Both the position numbers and the translations under genes were made by a program. Below are positions 17,262 through 26,063 of a DNA stretch of 64,000 bases, in pieces. The DNA comes from JAHEJJ01 sp965212205. GTDB taxonomy: Bacteria; Bacteroidota; Bacteroidia; Flavobacteriales; Flavobacteriaceae. The DNA is taken from positions 1,054,001 to 1,118,000 of the forward strand of contig CBDBUX010000011.1 in the NCBI GenBank assembly GCA_965212205.1, given 5' to 3'. The notes below the pieces were generated by a model, which searched no databases, had not been told where the DNA came from, and was given only the letters and a program-made list of their open reading frames with translations. Within the stretch, counting starts at the first letter, position 1. Each line of letters starts with the position of its first letter.

Positions 17262-18317
17262 TTACCATTGCAAAAGCACTCTTTGAGCCGAAAAACCCGG
17301 ACCAAAGCTTAGGATTAGCCCTTGTTCACCTTCACCGATCTCCTTCTCCATAAAACGTTCCAGCACATAGAGTACTGTTGCACTGCTCATATTGCCATAA
17401 AGTCTTAAAGTTTCGCGAGTATCTTCAATGCTTTTTCCGAGCTGCCCAAAGAGTTGCTCAACGGTTTGAACAATCTTACGGCCGCCCGGGTGGAAAATAA
17501 GATGGTCTACTTTATCAATAGAGGAATCCATTTTTTCTAAAAAGGGATATATGATCTCAGGAAAATGACTTGATATCATTTCCGGAACTTCGGGATCCAG
17601 GATCATTTTTAGTCCCGTATTGGTAAGGTCGAAGCCCATCAAATGTGTTGCGTCATTAAAATGATACATTTCCTCTCCTAATATTTTTGGTCCTGAAATG
17701 TCGGCTTCTGAGCTCAGCAATACACAGGCGGCACCATCTCCAAATATGGCAGCACTAACCATATTGGCCATCGAAAAATCGTTGTGCTGAAAGGTTGCTG
17801 TTGGACTCTCAACGGCAATTACAGCGGCTCGTTTCCCAGGATTTGCCTTTAAAAAGTTAGCGGCATAGATAAGACCGGATACTCCTGCCGCACATCCCAT
17901 TTCGGTAACCGGCAATCGCAGTATGTCGGGCCTTAGTTTTAGTTCATTAACTATATAGGCATCGAGAGATGGGATCATAATACCGGTACAACTAACCGTG
18001 ATTATATAGTCTATGCTATCGGCTGTCCAGCCACTTTTATTCAGCGCTTTCTGAAGAACCTCAATCCCGAGTTTCTTCACTTCCCGTACATAGATGGTGT
18101 TTTTTTCTTCGAAGGAGGTAGAGGTAAAAACCGCTTCGATATCCATTATACTATAGCGCTTGTCTACTGCGGCGCCCTCAAAGATCTTAAGCACTTTACG
18201 TTTGAAACGTTCATCCTGATCCCGCAACCAATCTGTAACAAAAGGTAAGATTTCGTTGGTATAATTGCTGTTCTCCGGCAATTGTTTGGCTACTGTATGT
18301 ATCCGTATTTCGCTCAT
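17262..18317 (-). CDS. type III polyketide synthase (chalcone/stilbene synthase family)
   Basis: A 351-residue type III PKS. The Cys-His-Asn triad is intact: C142 in TEMGCAAG, H276 in FHPGGRKI and N309 in YGNMSSATVL. The C-terminus has the family's LSFGPGFSAQRVLL ending. Such enzymes condense acyl-CoA (sometimes acyl-ACP) with malonyl-CoA units to give pyrones, resorcinols or related rings. Its start codon overlaps the stop of the methyltransferase by four bases (ATGA), indicating coupled translation. The neighbours supply an ACP, ketosynthase and dehydratase for an acyl starter and a methyltransferase and FAD enzyme for tailoring. The product is unknown to me. Confidence 0.93.
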   Translation of the reverse strand: MSEIRIHTVAKQLPENSNYTNEILPFVTDWLRDQDERFKRKVLKIFEGAAVDKRYSIMDIEAVFTSTSFEEKNTIYVREVKKLGIEVLQKALNKSGWTADSIDYIITVSCTGIMIPSLDAYIVNELKLRPDILRLPVTEMGCAAGVSGLIYAANFLKANPGKRAAVIAVESPTATFQHNDFSMANMVSAAIFGDGAACVLLSSEADISGPKILGEEMYHFNDATHLMGFDLTNTGLKMILDPEVPEMISSHFPEIIYPFLEKMDSSIDKVDHLIFHPGGRKIVQTVEQLFGQLGKSIEDTRETLRLYGNMSSATVLYVLERFMEKEIGEGEQGLILSFGPGFSAQRVLLQW

Positions 18318-19036
18318 CCAAGTCTTGGTCGCTTTTTTTTAATAACCCATACATATCTGAAAGCCCAGTTCCATTTAATGCTGTGTTCCCAGTTTGGAAA
18401 TCTTTTCGACATCTTAAGAAGTTCGTTTTTATGAAACGCCCTTCTTATCGAAACCAACCCATCGTTACTGGCTACTGCCGATCGTATAAAAATAGCGCTA
18501 AAGATTTTAAAAAGATAGTAGGCAGTTTTGTTTCTCTGCAGGTCGTTGATGATCAGGGCATCATCACAATAGTGCAGACAAGCACTGATCACCTCCGGGA
18601 TCTCACGATCGCTAAAATGGTGTAAGGTAAGTGTACAAAGCACATAGTCGTATAGCGACGGTTCGCTCAGATAATTCAATAAATCACCGGATTCATATTT
18701 GATTTCGGGATAGTCCTGGGAATTTTGCCTGGCAAGCGTTATAGCATCGGCACTCAGATCGAGACCCAGAAATTCTGCCGTAATGTTCAGTTTTCTAAAA
18801 TGCTGTGCCAGGTATCGAAGCATGCCGCCATCGCCACATCCCATATCGAGAATACGAAGCGCATCAGAATTCGCCCTGGATGCTACCAGACTTCTTATCG
18901 ATCTGAAAGTGGCCGAATATCCACCTAGAAGTTTGTTGGAACGGTTGATATCCCGATAGGCGGCAGCAAGAGAATCCAGATCAATTGTCGCCTGATCCAT
19001 AATCTCTTCCTGGTCGATACGTTTTTCGAAATTCAT
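18314..19036 (-). CDS. class I SAM-dependent methyltransferase of PKS operon
   Basis: A 240-residue methyltransferase. Motif I is ILDMGCGDGGML (about 82-93), the acidic end of beta-2 follows in LGLDLSAD, and motif IV is YDYVLCTLTLHHFSD. The resemblance is to UbiE/small-molecule methyltransferases. Both ends overlap neighbours by four bases, tying it to the FAD oxidoreductase and type III PKS. In Bacillus a type III PKS (BpsA) pairs with a methyltransferase (BpsB) that makes alkylpyrone methyl ethers; a similar tailoring role is an inference. Confidence 0.88.
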   Translation of the reverse strand: MNFEKRIDQEEIMDQATIDLDSLAAAYRDINRSNKLLGGYSATFRSIRSLVASRANSDALRILDMGCGDGGMLRYLAQHFRKLNITAEFLGLDLSADAITLARQNSQDYPEIKYESGDLLNYLSEPSLYDYVLCTLTLHHFSDREIPEVISACLHYCDDALIINDLQRNKTAYYLFKIFSAIFIRSAVASNDGLVSIRRAFHKNELLKMSKRFPNWEHSIKWNWAFRYVWVIKKKRPRLG

Positions 19037-20157
19037 GATATATCTATAGGTTTACCATGCGTCTTTTTAATAATGGCCTTTGTGATCGAATCAAATCGGG
19101 TTAATCCGCCGATCATCAGGTGAGACATCTTTGGATTTAATATAAGATTTTGCAGATACCTACCCCATCGGATCCTGTTACCGAAGTGTAGGTTCCAGCT
19201 TTTGGTGTAGGCGCGTTCCATGGAAAGCCGATCGAAATTCTGATCCTCAAGGAACCGTATGAAGAGTTGTGAGGCGATCCGACCACTGTGTATGGCCATG
19301 GCCATCCCATTTCCGCAAAGTGGGTGGATAAGCCCGGCCGCATCGCCACACATGAGGATATGATTTTCGACCTGCATTTTTCTTTCGAAAGATACCTGTG
19401 CGATACTGATCGGTTTGTCGAATATGGGCTCACCATTATTCAATAGTGTTTTGAGCCTGGAGTTCTGACCTACTACATGCTGATTAAAAGATTCTATATC
19501 ACCAAATCTTTTAAACACCTTATAATTTGCCAGATAACAAAAATTCACCAACCCGGTTTCGGTTTTCGATAACCCACCATAGCCGCCATCAAATGAATGT
19601 ACCCCTACAAGATTGTCTTCAAATTCCTTAAAGCGGTAATGATTTTTAACGCCAAGCCAGGGCGCACGCTTTGTAATAAATGACCTTTCCAGATTTTTAT
19701 CGAGGTTAGATCGCTTGCCATAAGCACCGATAATTAAAGGTGTAATCAAGGTTTCTTCTTCAATAGTACTAACCTTAAATTCCTTGTTTATATGATCAAT
19801 ACTAGTCGCAGTGGTGAATTTAAATTCGGCTCCCACGCTCTTAGCTTTCAGGTACATTCTGTGATCGAGCGCATATCGGCTGATGCCCACGCCACCCAGC
19901 GGGAGTTTCGTTTTCAAAGACCTACCGCTTTTACTGCTGATCTCGAGCGTGTCGATCTTTGCGGCATCATGCAGATCTATTCCCAGCGATGCTAAATATG
20001 GCACAACTTCCTCAGATAGATATTCCCCGCATACCTTATGCTTCGGATAATTGTTTCTTTCGATGACCAATACGCCGACACCCTTTTGCGCCAATTCGAT
20101 GGCCGCTGTAAGTCCGGCCAACCCGCCTCCGATAATGATCGTATCCCATTGCTTCAC
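19033..20157 (-). CDS. FAD-dependent oxidoreductase (geranylgeranyl-reductase-like), first gene of PKS operon
   Basis: A 374-residue flavoprotein. The dinucleotide-binding GGGLAGLTAA lies at residues 9-18, HKVCGEYLSEE at about 40-50 is the geranylgeranyl reductase/flavin hydroxylase signature, and CGDAAGLIHPLCGNGMAMAI at about 268-287 is the second FAD motif. It may reduce or hydroxylate the polyketide product. It is the promoter-proximal gene of seven; upstream is the terminator of the OmpA gene. Substrate cannot be read from sequence. Confidence 0.88.
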   Translation of the reverse strand: MKQWDTIIIGGGLAGLTAAIELAQKGVGVLVIERNNYPKHKVCGEYLSEEVVPYLASLGIDLHDAAKIDTLEISSKSGRSLKTKLPLGGVGISRYALDHRMYLKAKSVGAEFKFTTATSIDHINKEFKVSTIEEETLITPLIIGAYGKRSNLDKNLERSFITKRAPWLGVKNHYRFKEFEDNLVGVHSFDGGYGGLSKTETGLVNFCYLANYKVFKRFGDIESFNQHVVGQNSRLKTLLNNGEPIFDKPISIAQVSFERKMQVENHILMCGDAAGLIHPLCGNGMAMAIHSGRIASQLFIRFLEDQNFDRLSMERAYTKSWNLHFGNRIRWGRYLQNLILNPKMSHLMIGGLTRFDSITKAIIKKTHGKPIDIS

Positions 20158-20183
20158 CTCTGCAAGTTATAAGGAATTCCATC

Positions 20184-20211
20184 AAAAAACCCGACATATG
20201 TGCCGGGTTTT
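20184..20211 (-). terminator. rho-independent terminator of ompA-like gene
   Basis: AAAACCCG and CGGGTTTT form an 8-bp stem around a ten-base loop; read on the minus strand the stem is followed by a run of six T. It lies about 20 bases after the OmpA-family stop and separates that gene from the PKS operon. Confidence 0.75.
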
Positions 20212-20232
20212 GAATTTGAAAGGATCTATAGT

Positions 20233-20907
20233 TTAGTTAGACTTCGCCTTGGCGTCTTCTATCATTTCTTTATTGGCAGCAACACCGATTTCTACCCGGC
20301 GATTTTTGGCCTGACCTTCTTTGGTCTCGTTATCATAGCGAGGGGCCGTTTCTCCAAATGCAGCAACGTCCATGCGGCTAGCGCTAATCCCCGTGGTTTT
20401 GAGAAAATCAAATACGGATTTAGCTCTGCGTTCCGAAAGCGTCATATTATATTCCTCCGATCCGGTACTATCTGTGTGCCCTTCGATCATTAGGTTGGTG
20501 TCTGGAAATTCCAGAAAAACTTCTGCGATCTTTTCAAGGTTTTGCTTTGATTCTGCCGTGAGCTCTGCGCTGTTAAAGGCAAAATTCACACCGCTGTTTT
20601 CATCAAATGTAACCTGAATACCTTCTCCTACCCTTTCTACCTGAGCGCCGGGAAGTTCTTCCTCTATTCGCTGAGCCTGTTTATCCATTTGATCTCCAAT
20701 GATCGCACCTGCAGCTCCTCCTATCACTGCTCCGAGTAAGGCTCCTTTGATATTACCCCCGATAAGTCCGCCCAACAAGGCTCCACCTGCTGCGCCAACC
20801 ACAGCTCCTTTTTGTGTTTTGTTGGCATTTTGTACCGATTTACACCCTACATTAAGGCTAAGGGAGAGGCACAACACAAGCATTATACTGGCTATTTTTC
20901 GTGTCAT
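20233..20907 (-). CDS. OmpA-family lipoprotein with glycine zipper
   Basis: A 224-residue lipoprotein: signal peptide followed by a lipobox ending NVGC at about residue 22. Residues 33-72 are a Gly/Ala-rich double glycine-zipper membrane segment (GAVVGAAGGALLGGLIGG and repeat). The C-terminal OmpA domain carries IEGHTDSTGSEEYNMTLSERRA and NRRVEIGV, which bind peptidoglycan diaminopimelate. It would tie the outer membrane to the cell wall. A lipocalin-like lipoprotein gene lies 21 bases upstream on the same strand, a common pair in Flavobacteria, and a strong terminator follows. Confidence 0.92.
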   Translation of the reverse strand: MTRKIASIMLVLCLSLSLNVGCKSVQNANKTQKGAVVGAAGGALLGGLIGGNIKGALLGAVIGGAAGAIIGDQMDKQAQRIEEELPGAQVERVGEGIQVTFDENSGVNFAFNSAELTAESKQNLEKIAEVFLEFPDTNLMIEGHTDSTGSEEYNMTLSERRAKSVFDFLKTTGISASRMDVAAFGETAPRYDNETKEGQAKNRRVEIGVAANKEMIEDAKAKSN

Positions 20908-20928
20908 AGTTGTTTATTTAAGATTTAG

Positions 20929-21438
20929 TTACAATGTATAATCTTCCGAGATCTTGTCCATCGTAAGCACAACATCAAAAGAAGATCCCTGGTAATTCGA
21001 TTTTACGCGCAAGACCATATTGCTGGGTGTCAGCGCATCTATTTTTGCCCGATACCCACTCCTATCACCACTGAGGGGTTTATTTTTTTCGTCCACATAC
21101 TTAAATTGTAACTGAGTGCTACCATATCCGGTTTCATTAAAAGACCAGAGTATGCGATGGGTACCTGCCTGGCAACTGTTAGTGGCTTCAAGGGTAAATT
21201 TACCGGTACCATTATTGGGTATAAAAACCCAGTCGCTCCCTTTGAAGCAAGGAGAATCGGCCAATCCGAATAAATTGGCTTTATACAAGCCTTCTTCGCC
21301 TACAAATCGGATGTCTGAAACTTCCCAGGTACCTTTTAGTGTTTTTTTGTTCATTTTGGCCGTGGTATCTCCTCCGGTTTTAGAAGCCGAACAGGAGAAC
21401 AACAAGGCCACCATAGTTAAGTAAATAAGTTTTTTCAT
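20929..21438 (-). CDS. lipocalin-like lipoprotein
   Basis: A 169-residue protein with a lipoprotein signal (LLFSCSAS, Cys near residue 16). The first strand KKTLKGTWEVSDIRF has the G-x-W lipocalin signature. Remaining strands alternate in the way of a small beta-barrel. It lies 21 bases upstream of the OmpA-family lipoprotein on the same strand, so the two are probably cotranscribed. Ligand unknown. Confidence 0.82.
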   Translation of the reverse strand: MKKLIYLTMVALLFSCSASKTGGDTTAKMNKKTLKGTWEVSDIRFVGEEGLYKANLFGLADSPCFKGSDWVFIPNNGTGKFTLEATNSCQAGTHRILWSFNETGYGSTQLQFKYVDEKNKPLSGDRSGYRAKIDALTPSNMVLRVKSNYQGSSFDVVLTMDKISEDYTL

Positions 21439-21525
21439 AGTTAACAGAGTATATAGGTTATGTGCTACGAAGATAGAAAATTAGAGCGAAGAAGTTACTT
21501 TTTAAAAGGGCTGAACATCACAATT

Positions 21526-23511
21526 CTAATATGAAAATAATTCGAGTAATGCCTCTTCGAACCTTTTATGAGGCAGATAATCATTTTCAAGGTTTTTTGC
21601 AAAAGGAACGGGCGTCTCCAGGCTACCCGCCCGCCTTACCGGAGCATCGAGATACTCGAAACAATGTTCGGCCACCATAGCAGAGATGTCGCTTGCAATT
21701 CCGCCAAAAAGCGTGTCCTCTTGTAAGACGAGTAATTTACCGGTTTTCTTCACGGAAGCGAAAATAGCATCTTTGTCTAAAGGTTGCAGGCATCGAAGGT
21801 CTAGCAGATCTGCTTTGATATGCTCGTGTTTTTGTAATGTTTCTACGGCCCAGTGAACCCCTGCGCCAAAAGTGACAATACTGAGGTCTGAACCTTCTTG
21901 TACCAGACGGGCTTTGCCGAGGGGTAGATTATAGTAATCTACGGGCACTTCCTGGTATATGCTGCGGTATAATGCTTTGTGTTCAAAAAAGAGAACCGGG
22001 TTGGGATCTTCGATAGCGCTGATCAGCAAGCCTTTGGCATCGAAAGGATATGCAGGATACACCACTTTTAGTCCGGGGGTTTTGGTGAACCACGCCTCAT
22101 TGGTCTGGGAATGAAAGGGCCCTGCGCCAACCCCACCGCCACATGGCATGCGGATCACCACATCGGCTGATTCGTTCCAGCGATAATGAACCTTGGCCAG
22201 GTAGTTGACAATCGGGTTGAACCCACTGCTGACAAAATCAGCAAATTGCATTTCCATCACCGATTTCATGCCGTTGATCGACAGGCCCATGCTGGCGGAA
22301 ACCACCGCCGATTCGCAAATGGGTGTATTTCTGACCCGCTCTCTGCCAAAATCTTCTATAAAGTCTTCTGTGATCTTAAAAACACCCCCATATTCGGCGA
22401 TATCCTGTCCTAAGATCAGGAGATCATCGAACTTCTCCATCGCCAGTTTTAGTCCTTCAGAAACCGCGTCTACAAAGCGTATATTCTTAATAATACTACC
22501 AGGTTTAACCTCTTGATATTTAAAGTCTTTATAGACATCACTTAATTCGTTAGTTTCATCTGATATTATAGGTTCCTCGTCGAAGGCAAGCTTCAGTCCG
22601 TTGTCAATTTCTTCTATGATCTCTTTTTTGTACCGCACTTCCTCTTCTTCACTGAGAATACCCTCCTGATGCAAATACTCAAGATAGTTTTCCAGTGGGT
22701 CTTTGGCTGCCCATTCCTCCAGTAGTCTTTTGGGAACATATTTCGTGCCGCTGGCCTCTTCATGGCCCCTCATTCGAAACGTCTTGAACTCCAGTAATAC
22801 CGGTCTTGGTTTATTTCGAATACTCTTGCAAATCTTGTCGACCGTTCTATAGACTTCAAGCACATTATTACCTTCAATAATATGCGCTTCGATTCCATAA
22901 CCTTTGCCTTTATCCGCGATATGCTCGCATCGGAATTGCTCATTTACAGGTGTAGACAGGCCATAGCCGTTGTTTTCGACGCAAAACAGTACCGGAAGGT
23001 CCCAAACCGCTGCCAGGTTGAGCGCTTCGTGAAAATCACCTTCACTGGTGGCACCTTCACCTGTAAACACGGCGGTTACTGCGGCTTTTTTCTTTAATAC
23101 ATCGGCTAAAGCAATGCCGTCTGCAACCCCGAGTTGTGGACCGAGATGTGAGATCATGCCGATTATTTTGTATTCCTGTGTGCCAAAGTGAAAACTCCTG
23201 TCGCGCCCTTTGGTAAAACCGCTCGCTTTGCCCTGCCATTGAGCAAAAAGCCGGTGTAAAGGCACATTACGAGTGGTGAAGACCCCAAGGTTACGATGCA
23301 TTGGCAGGATATATTCATTTTTGTCGAGAGCCATGGCAACACCTATTGAAATCGCTTCCTGTCCAATTCCACTAAACCATTTGGAAATTTTGCCCTGCCT
23401 TAACAAGATCAACATTTTTTCTTCAATCATACGAGGCTTAAGCATCTTTCTGTAGAGTTCTATCTGAAGCTTTTTACTGATCCCCCCGGAGGAATATCGC
23501 ATATGTTGCAT
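21526..23511 (-). CDS. fused alpha/beta E1 component of branched-chain-type 2-oxoacid dehydrogenase
   Basis: A 661-residue fusion of E1 alpha (about 1-310) and E1 beta (about 340-661). The thiamine diphosphate motif is GEGATSEGDFHEA through ENNGYG (about 150-180). The beta half has ICESAVVSASMGLSINGMK and the GGGVGAGPFHSQ loop. Together they decarboxylate a 2-oxoacid and acylate a lipoyl E2, in the cytoplasm. Fused E1 proteins are standard in Bacteroidetes. No E2 or E3 gene is nearby. A second, longer fused E1 is at 61201. It diverges from the 2-oxoglutarate oxygenase gene. Confidence 0.9.
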   Translation of the reverse strand: MQHMRYSSGGISKKLQIELYRKMLKPRMIEEKMLILLRQGKISKWFSGIGQEAISIGVAMALDKNEYILPMHRNLGVFTTRNVPLHRLFAQWQGKASGFTKGRDRSFHFGTQEYKIIGMISHLGPQLGVADGIALADVLKKKAAVTAVFTGEGATSEGDFHEALNLAAVWDLPVLFCVENNGYGLSTPVNEQFRCEHIADKGKGYGIEAHIIEGNNVLEVYRTVDKICKSIRNKPRPVLLEFKTFRMRGHEEASGTKYVPKRLLEEWAAKDPLENYLEYLHQEGILSEEEEVRYKKEIIEEIDNGLKLAFDEEPIISDETNELSDVYKDFKYQEVKPGSIIKNIRFVDAVSEGLKLAMEKFDDLLILGQDIAEYGGVFKITEDFIEDFGRERVRNTPICESAVVSASMGLSINGMKSVMEMQFADFVSSGFNPIVNYLAKVHYRWNESADVVIRMPCGGGVGAGPFHSQTNEAWFTKTPGLKVVYPAYPFDAKGLLISAIEDPNPVLFFEHKALYRSIYQEVPVDYYNLPLGKARLVQEGSDLSIVTFGAGVHWAVETLQKHEHIKADLLDLRCLQPLDKDAIFASVKKTGKLLVLQEDTLFGGIASDISAMVAEHCFEYLDAPVRRAGSLETPVPFAKNLENDYLPHKRFEEALLELFSY

Positions 23512-23582
23512 AGTGTTTAATTGGGCATAAAACGCTGTAAAAGTAACAAATTAGATTGTGAAAGAAAGCGGATTATCTATGG

Positions 23583-23610
23583 TTGTTGATCTACATATTT
23601 CTTACATTTG
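23583..23610 (+). promoter_or_regulatory. promoter of 2-oxoglutarate oxygenase gene
   Basis: TACATTTG at 23603-23610 fits the TAnnTTTG -7 box; TTGTTG at 23583-23588 lies 14-17 bases upstream as a weak -33 element. The ATG at 23633 is 22 bases downstream. The box lies inside the longer upstream reading frame, arguing for the shorter protein. Confidence 0.55.
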
Positions 23611-23632
23611 GTTAACTACAAATATTGATGAA

Positions 23633-24583
23633 ATGACAGCTATACCAAGTGTTGATTTAAGGGATTTTGTCTCCGGAGATGATGAGCGAAAGAAAAAATT
23701 TGTCTCGGATATCGGCAGCGCTTTTGAGAATATTGGATTTGTAGCACTAAGCGGGCACTTCCTCTCAGACAAACTAGTAGATGAACTTTACGAAGAGATC
23801 AAGCAATTTTTCGCATTGCCACAAGAAGTAAAAGCGCGATATGAAATCGAAGGAATCGGGGGGCAGCGGGGTTATACTTCGTTCGGAAAAGAACATGCCA
23901 AAGGCCGTAAAGAAGGAGATCTCAAAGAATTCTGGCATTTTGGTCAATATGTGGAAAACGATCCGAAACTCAAGGCTGAATATCCGGAGAATGTAATGGT
24001 GAAAATACTTCCAAAATTTAACAGGGTGGGCGAAGAAGCCTATAAAATGCTTGAGAAAACCGCCCAATATGTTCTTCGTGCCCTGGCCATACACCTGGAT
24101 CTTGAAGAAACCTATTTCGACCGATATATCAAAAACGGCAATTCTATTTTGCGCCCCATACATTATCCTCCTATCCGCGAAGAACCCAAAAATGCAGTAA
24201 GGGCGGCCGCTCATGGTGATATCAATCTGATCACCTTATTAATGGGAGCACATGGAAAAGGACTGCAGGTGCAAAATCATGAAGGGGAATGGATCGATGC
24301 GATTGCAAAACCCGACCAGTTGATGATCAACGTGGGCGACATGCTAAGTCGTTTGTCGAACAATAAACTAAAGTCTACCATACATCAAGTCGTGAACCCT
24401 CCAAGGGAAATGTGGGGCAAATCGAGGTATTCCATTCCTTTTTTTATGCACCCTATCAGTGAGATGCCGCTTAATTGTCTCGAGAATTGTATCGAAGATG
24501 AGCACCCCAAACTTTATGAAGATATCACTGCAGGAGCGTTTCTGAACGAGCGGTTAATCGAATTGGGATTAATAAAAAAATAA
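23633..24583 (+). CDS. 2-oxoglutarate/Fe(II)-dependent oxygenase, isopenicillin N synthase family
   Basis: A 316-residue dioxygenase with an N-terminal DIOX_N-like part (MTAIPSVDLRDF, AFENIGFVALSGH) and a C-terminal jelly roll. The iron triad is visible: HGD in AAAHGDINLITLL, and the distal His in KSTIHQVVNPP; RYSIPFF supplies the Arg-x-Ser that binds 2-oxoglutarate. This family hydroxylates or oxidises small molecules; the substrate is unknown. The start is the ATG at 23633, behind a good -7 box, rather than the ATG 25 codons upstream. Confidence 0.88.
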   Translation: MTAIPSVDLRDFVSGDDERKKKFVSDIGSAFENIGFVALSGHFLSDKLVDELYEEIKQFFALPQEVKARYEIEGIGGQRGYTSFGKEHAKGRKEGDLKEFWHFGQYVENDPKLKAEYPENVMVKILPKFNRVGEEAYKMLEKTAQYVLRALAIHLDLEETYFDRYIKNGNSILRPIHYPPIREEPKNAVRAAAHGDINLITLLMGAHGKGLQVQNHEGEWIDAIAKPDQLMINVGDMLSRLSNNKLKSTIHQVVNPPREMWGKSRYSIPFFMHPISEMPLNCLENCIEDEHPKLYEDITAGAFLNERLIELGLIKK

Positions 24584-24646
24584 TTATAAATAATTAAAAT
24601 AGAAAATTTTAGGTTAGCGTATATAAATAATAAGTTTATATGTATA

Positions 24647-25582
24647 TTGCTCGGATTAGTTATTGTGTTAAGCCTGGCTGGCTGTGCCAAAGAGACCTCA
24701 GTGCTCACGGTAAATGCGAAGAGTTCTCTTATTCCCGAAGGAATCGCCTTTGATCATATCAATAACATTATATACCTGAGCAGCATTTATCACGATAAAA
24801 TCATCGCCTTTGATCCGGATAATGGGGAGGTTTGGGATCTCATTGAACCAGGCCAGTATGGTTTTAAGCATGGCATCGGGATGGAGATTAAAGATGGGTT
24901 GCTTTTTGCGCTCAGCAGCACCAAGACCGCTAAAGAAAGTACCTCCATATTGATTGTTTATGAACTGGATGAAGATAGATTTCTCAAAAGTTATACGCTA
25001 AAAGATACCATTGATCATTTTATGAACGATTTGGCAATCAGCGATGATATGAAAATTTATATCACCGATACCGACCGTCATTTAGTATACCAATTGGATT
25101 ATCCTGATGGAGAGATAAAGGAATATGTATCTGACCCTACACTTCAATACCCTAATGGCATTGCCATTTCGGACGACAACGAATTCCTATATGTTGATTC
25201 CTGGACCGACGGGATCCGGGTGGTGGATCTTGAAAAACATGAGGTGATCAATGGTTCATATGCCGGATCGTCATTAAAAGTGGCCGTTGACGGGCTTAAA
25301 TACCATGAGGGTGCATTGTATGGGATTCGCAACGACAGCAAGGATAAACGTCGGCACGGACTTGTAAAGATTGGCCTTGCGAAGGATAAAACGACTGTAG
25401 ACACTATTATACCATTGTTGATCGATCATCCGGCTATGAACATCCCTACGACCGTGAGTGTGGTCGATGGCGTGGCATATATACTTGCCAACAGTCAGTT
25501 AGATCGTTTAGACCAGGAGAATCATACGATCCGTTATACGGATAGCCTCACCCCTACCTATATCATAAAACATAAGCTGTAA
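24647..25582 (+). CDS. SMP-30/gluconolactonase-like lipoprotein, start uncertain
   Basis: A beta-propeller protein of about 311 residues (IPEGIAFDHINNIIYLSS, DLAISDDMKIYITDTD, YPNGIAISDDNEFLYVDSW), the repeat style of SMP-30/lactonase-like proteins. A lipobox LAGC sits 13 residues after the TTG at 24647, which leaves no positive n-region. The frame is open back to 24590 and an ATT at 24593 would give a normal basic n-region; the ATG at 24640 is out of frame by one base. The true start is therefore unsettled. It is followed by the SUI1 gene with a one-base overlap. Substrate unknown. Confidence 0.75.
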   Translation: MLGLVIVLSLAGCAKETSVLTVNAKSSLIPEGIAFDHINNIIYLSSIYHDKIIAFDPDNGEVWDLIEPGQYGFKHGIGMEIKDGLLFALSSTKTAKESTSILIVYELDEDRFLKSYTLKDTIDHFMNDLAISDDMKIYITDTDRHLVYQLDYPDGEIKEYVSDPTLQYPNGIAISDDNEFLYVDSWTDGIRVVDLEKHEVINGSYAGSSLKVAVDGLKYHEGALYGIRNDSKDKRRHGLVKIGLAKDKTTVDTIIPLLIDHPAMNIPTTVSVVDGVAYILANSQLDRLDQENHTIRYTDSLTPTYIIKHKL

Positions 25583-25914
25583 TGGACTTAAAGGATCAAT
25601 TAAAAAATCTCTTTCCAGATCATGTACCTGAAGAACCTGCCGCAAAAAAAGAAGCCGATTCGCCCGATCTATGGATGCAAAGCGAACCTATAATATGCAA
25701 ATACGAGAAGCGCAAGGGTAAGCCAATCACAATTCTCGAAGGGTATCAGGGTTCTGACAAGGATCTTAAGGCACTTTCAAAGGCTTTGAAATCCAGGCTA
25801 CATGTAGGCGGAACCGTTAAAAACAACCTAATTATCATTCAGGGAGATCTCAGAGACAAGATAATGGAGATCCTCAAGGATTATGGATTTAGAACGAAAC
25901 GGGTAGGTGGCTAG
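25582..25914 (+). CDS. SUI1/eIF1-like translation factor (YciH family)
   Basis: A 110-residue protein whose C-terminal 70 residues are the SUI1 domain: KRKGKPITILEGYQGSDKDL, then LHVGGTVKNNLIIIQGD and DYGFRTKRVGG. The GG and basic loop residues of the family are present. YciH proteins bind the 30S subunit and influence start-site fidelity. Its ATG overlaps the stop of the preceding gene by one base. Confidence 0.92.
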   Translation: MDLKDQLKNLFPDHVPEEPAAKKEADSPDLWMQSEPIICKYEKRKGKPITILEGYQGSDKDLKALSKALKSRLHVGGTVKNNLIIIQGDLRDKIMEILKDYGFRTKRVGG

Positions 25915-26001
25915 TCATTAAGAAATCTTTACAGAATCGGTGTAAATATTAGCATATCAGCAGTATGAGATAATTTTGGTTGCGTTTTCTGTTAATTTTT
26001 T

Positions 26002-26031
26002 TTTGTTTTTTTCGATTAAATGTTACTTTTA
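26002..26031 (+). promoter_or_regulatory. promoter of DUF1835 operon
   Basis: TTTG at 26002-26005, an 18-base spacer and TACTTTTA at 26024-26031 approximate the Bacteroidetes -33/-7 pattern (last base of the -7 box differs). The start codon is 32 bases downstream, and this lies in a 149-base gap after SUI1. Confidence 0.5.
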
Positions 26032-26063
26032 AACGTTATAATCAGAACATCTAATTCCAAATA

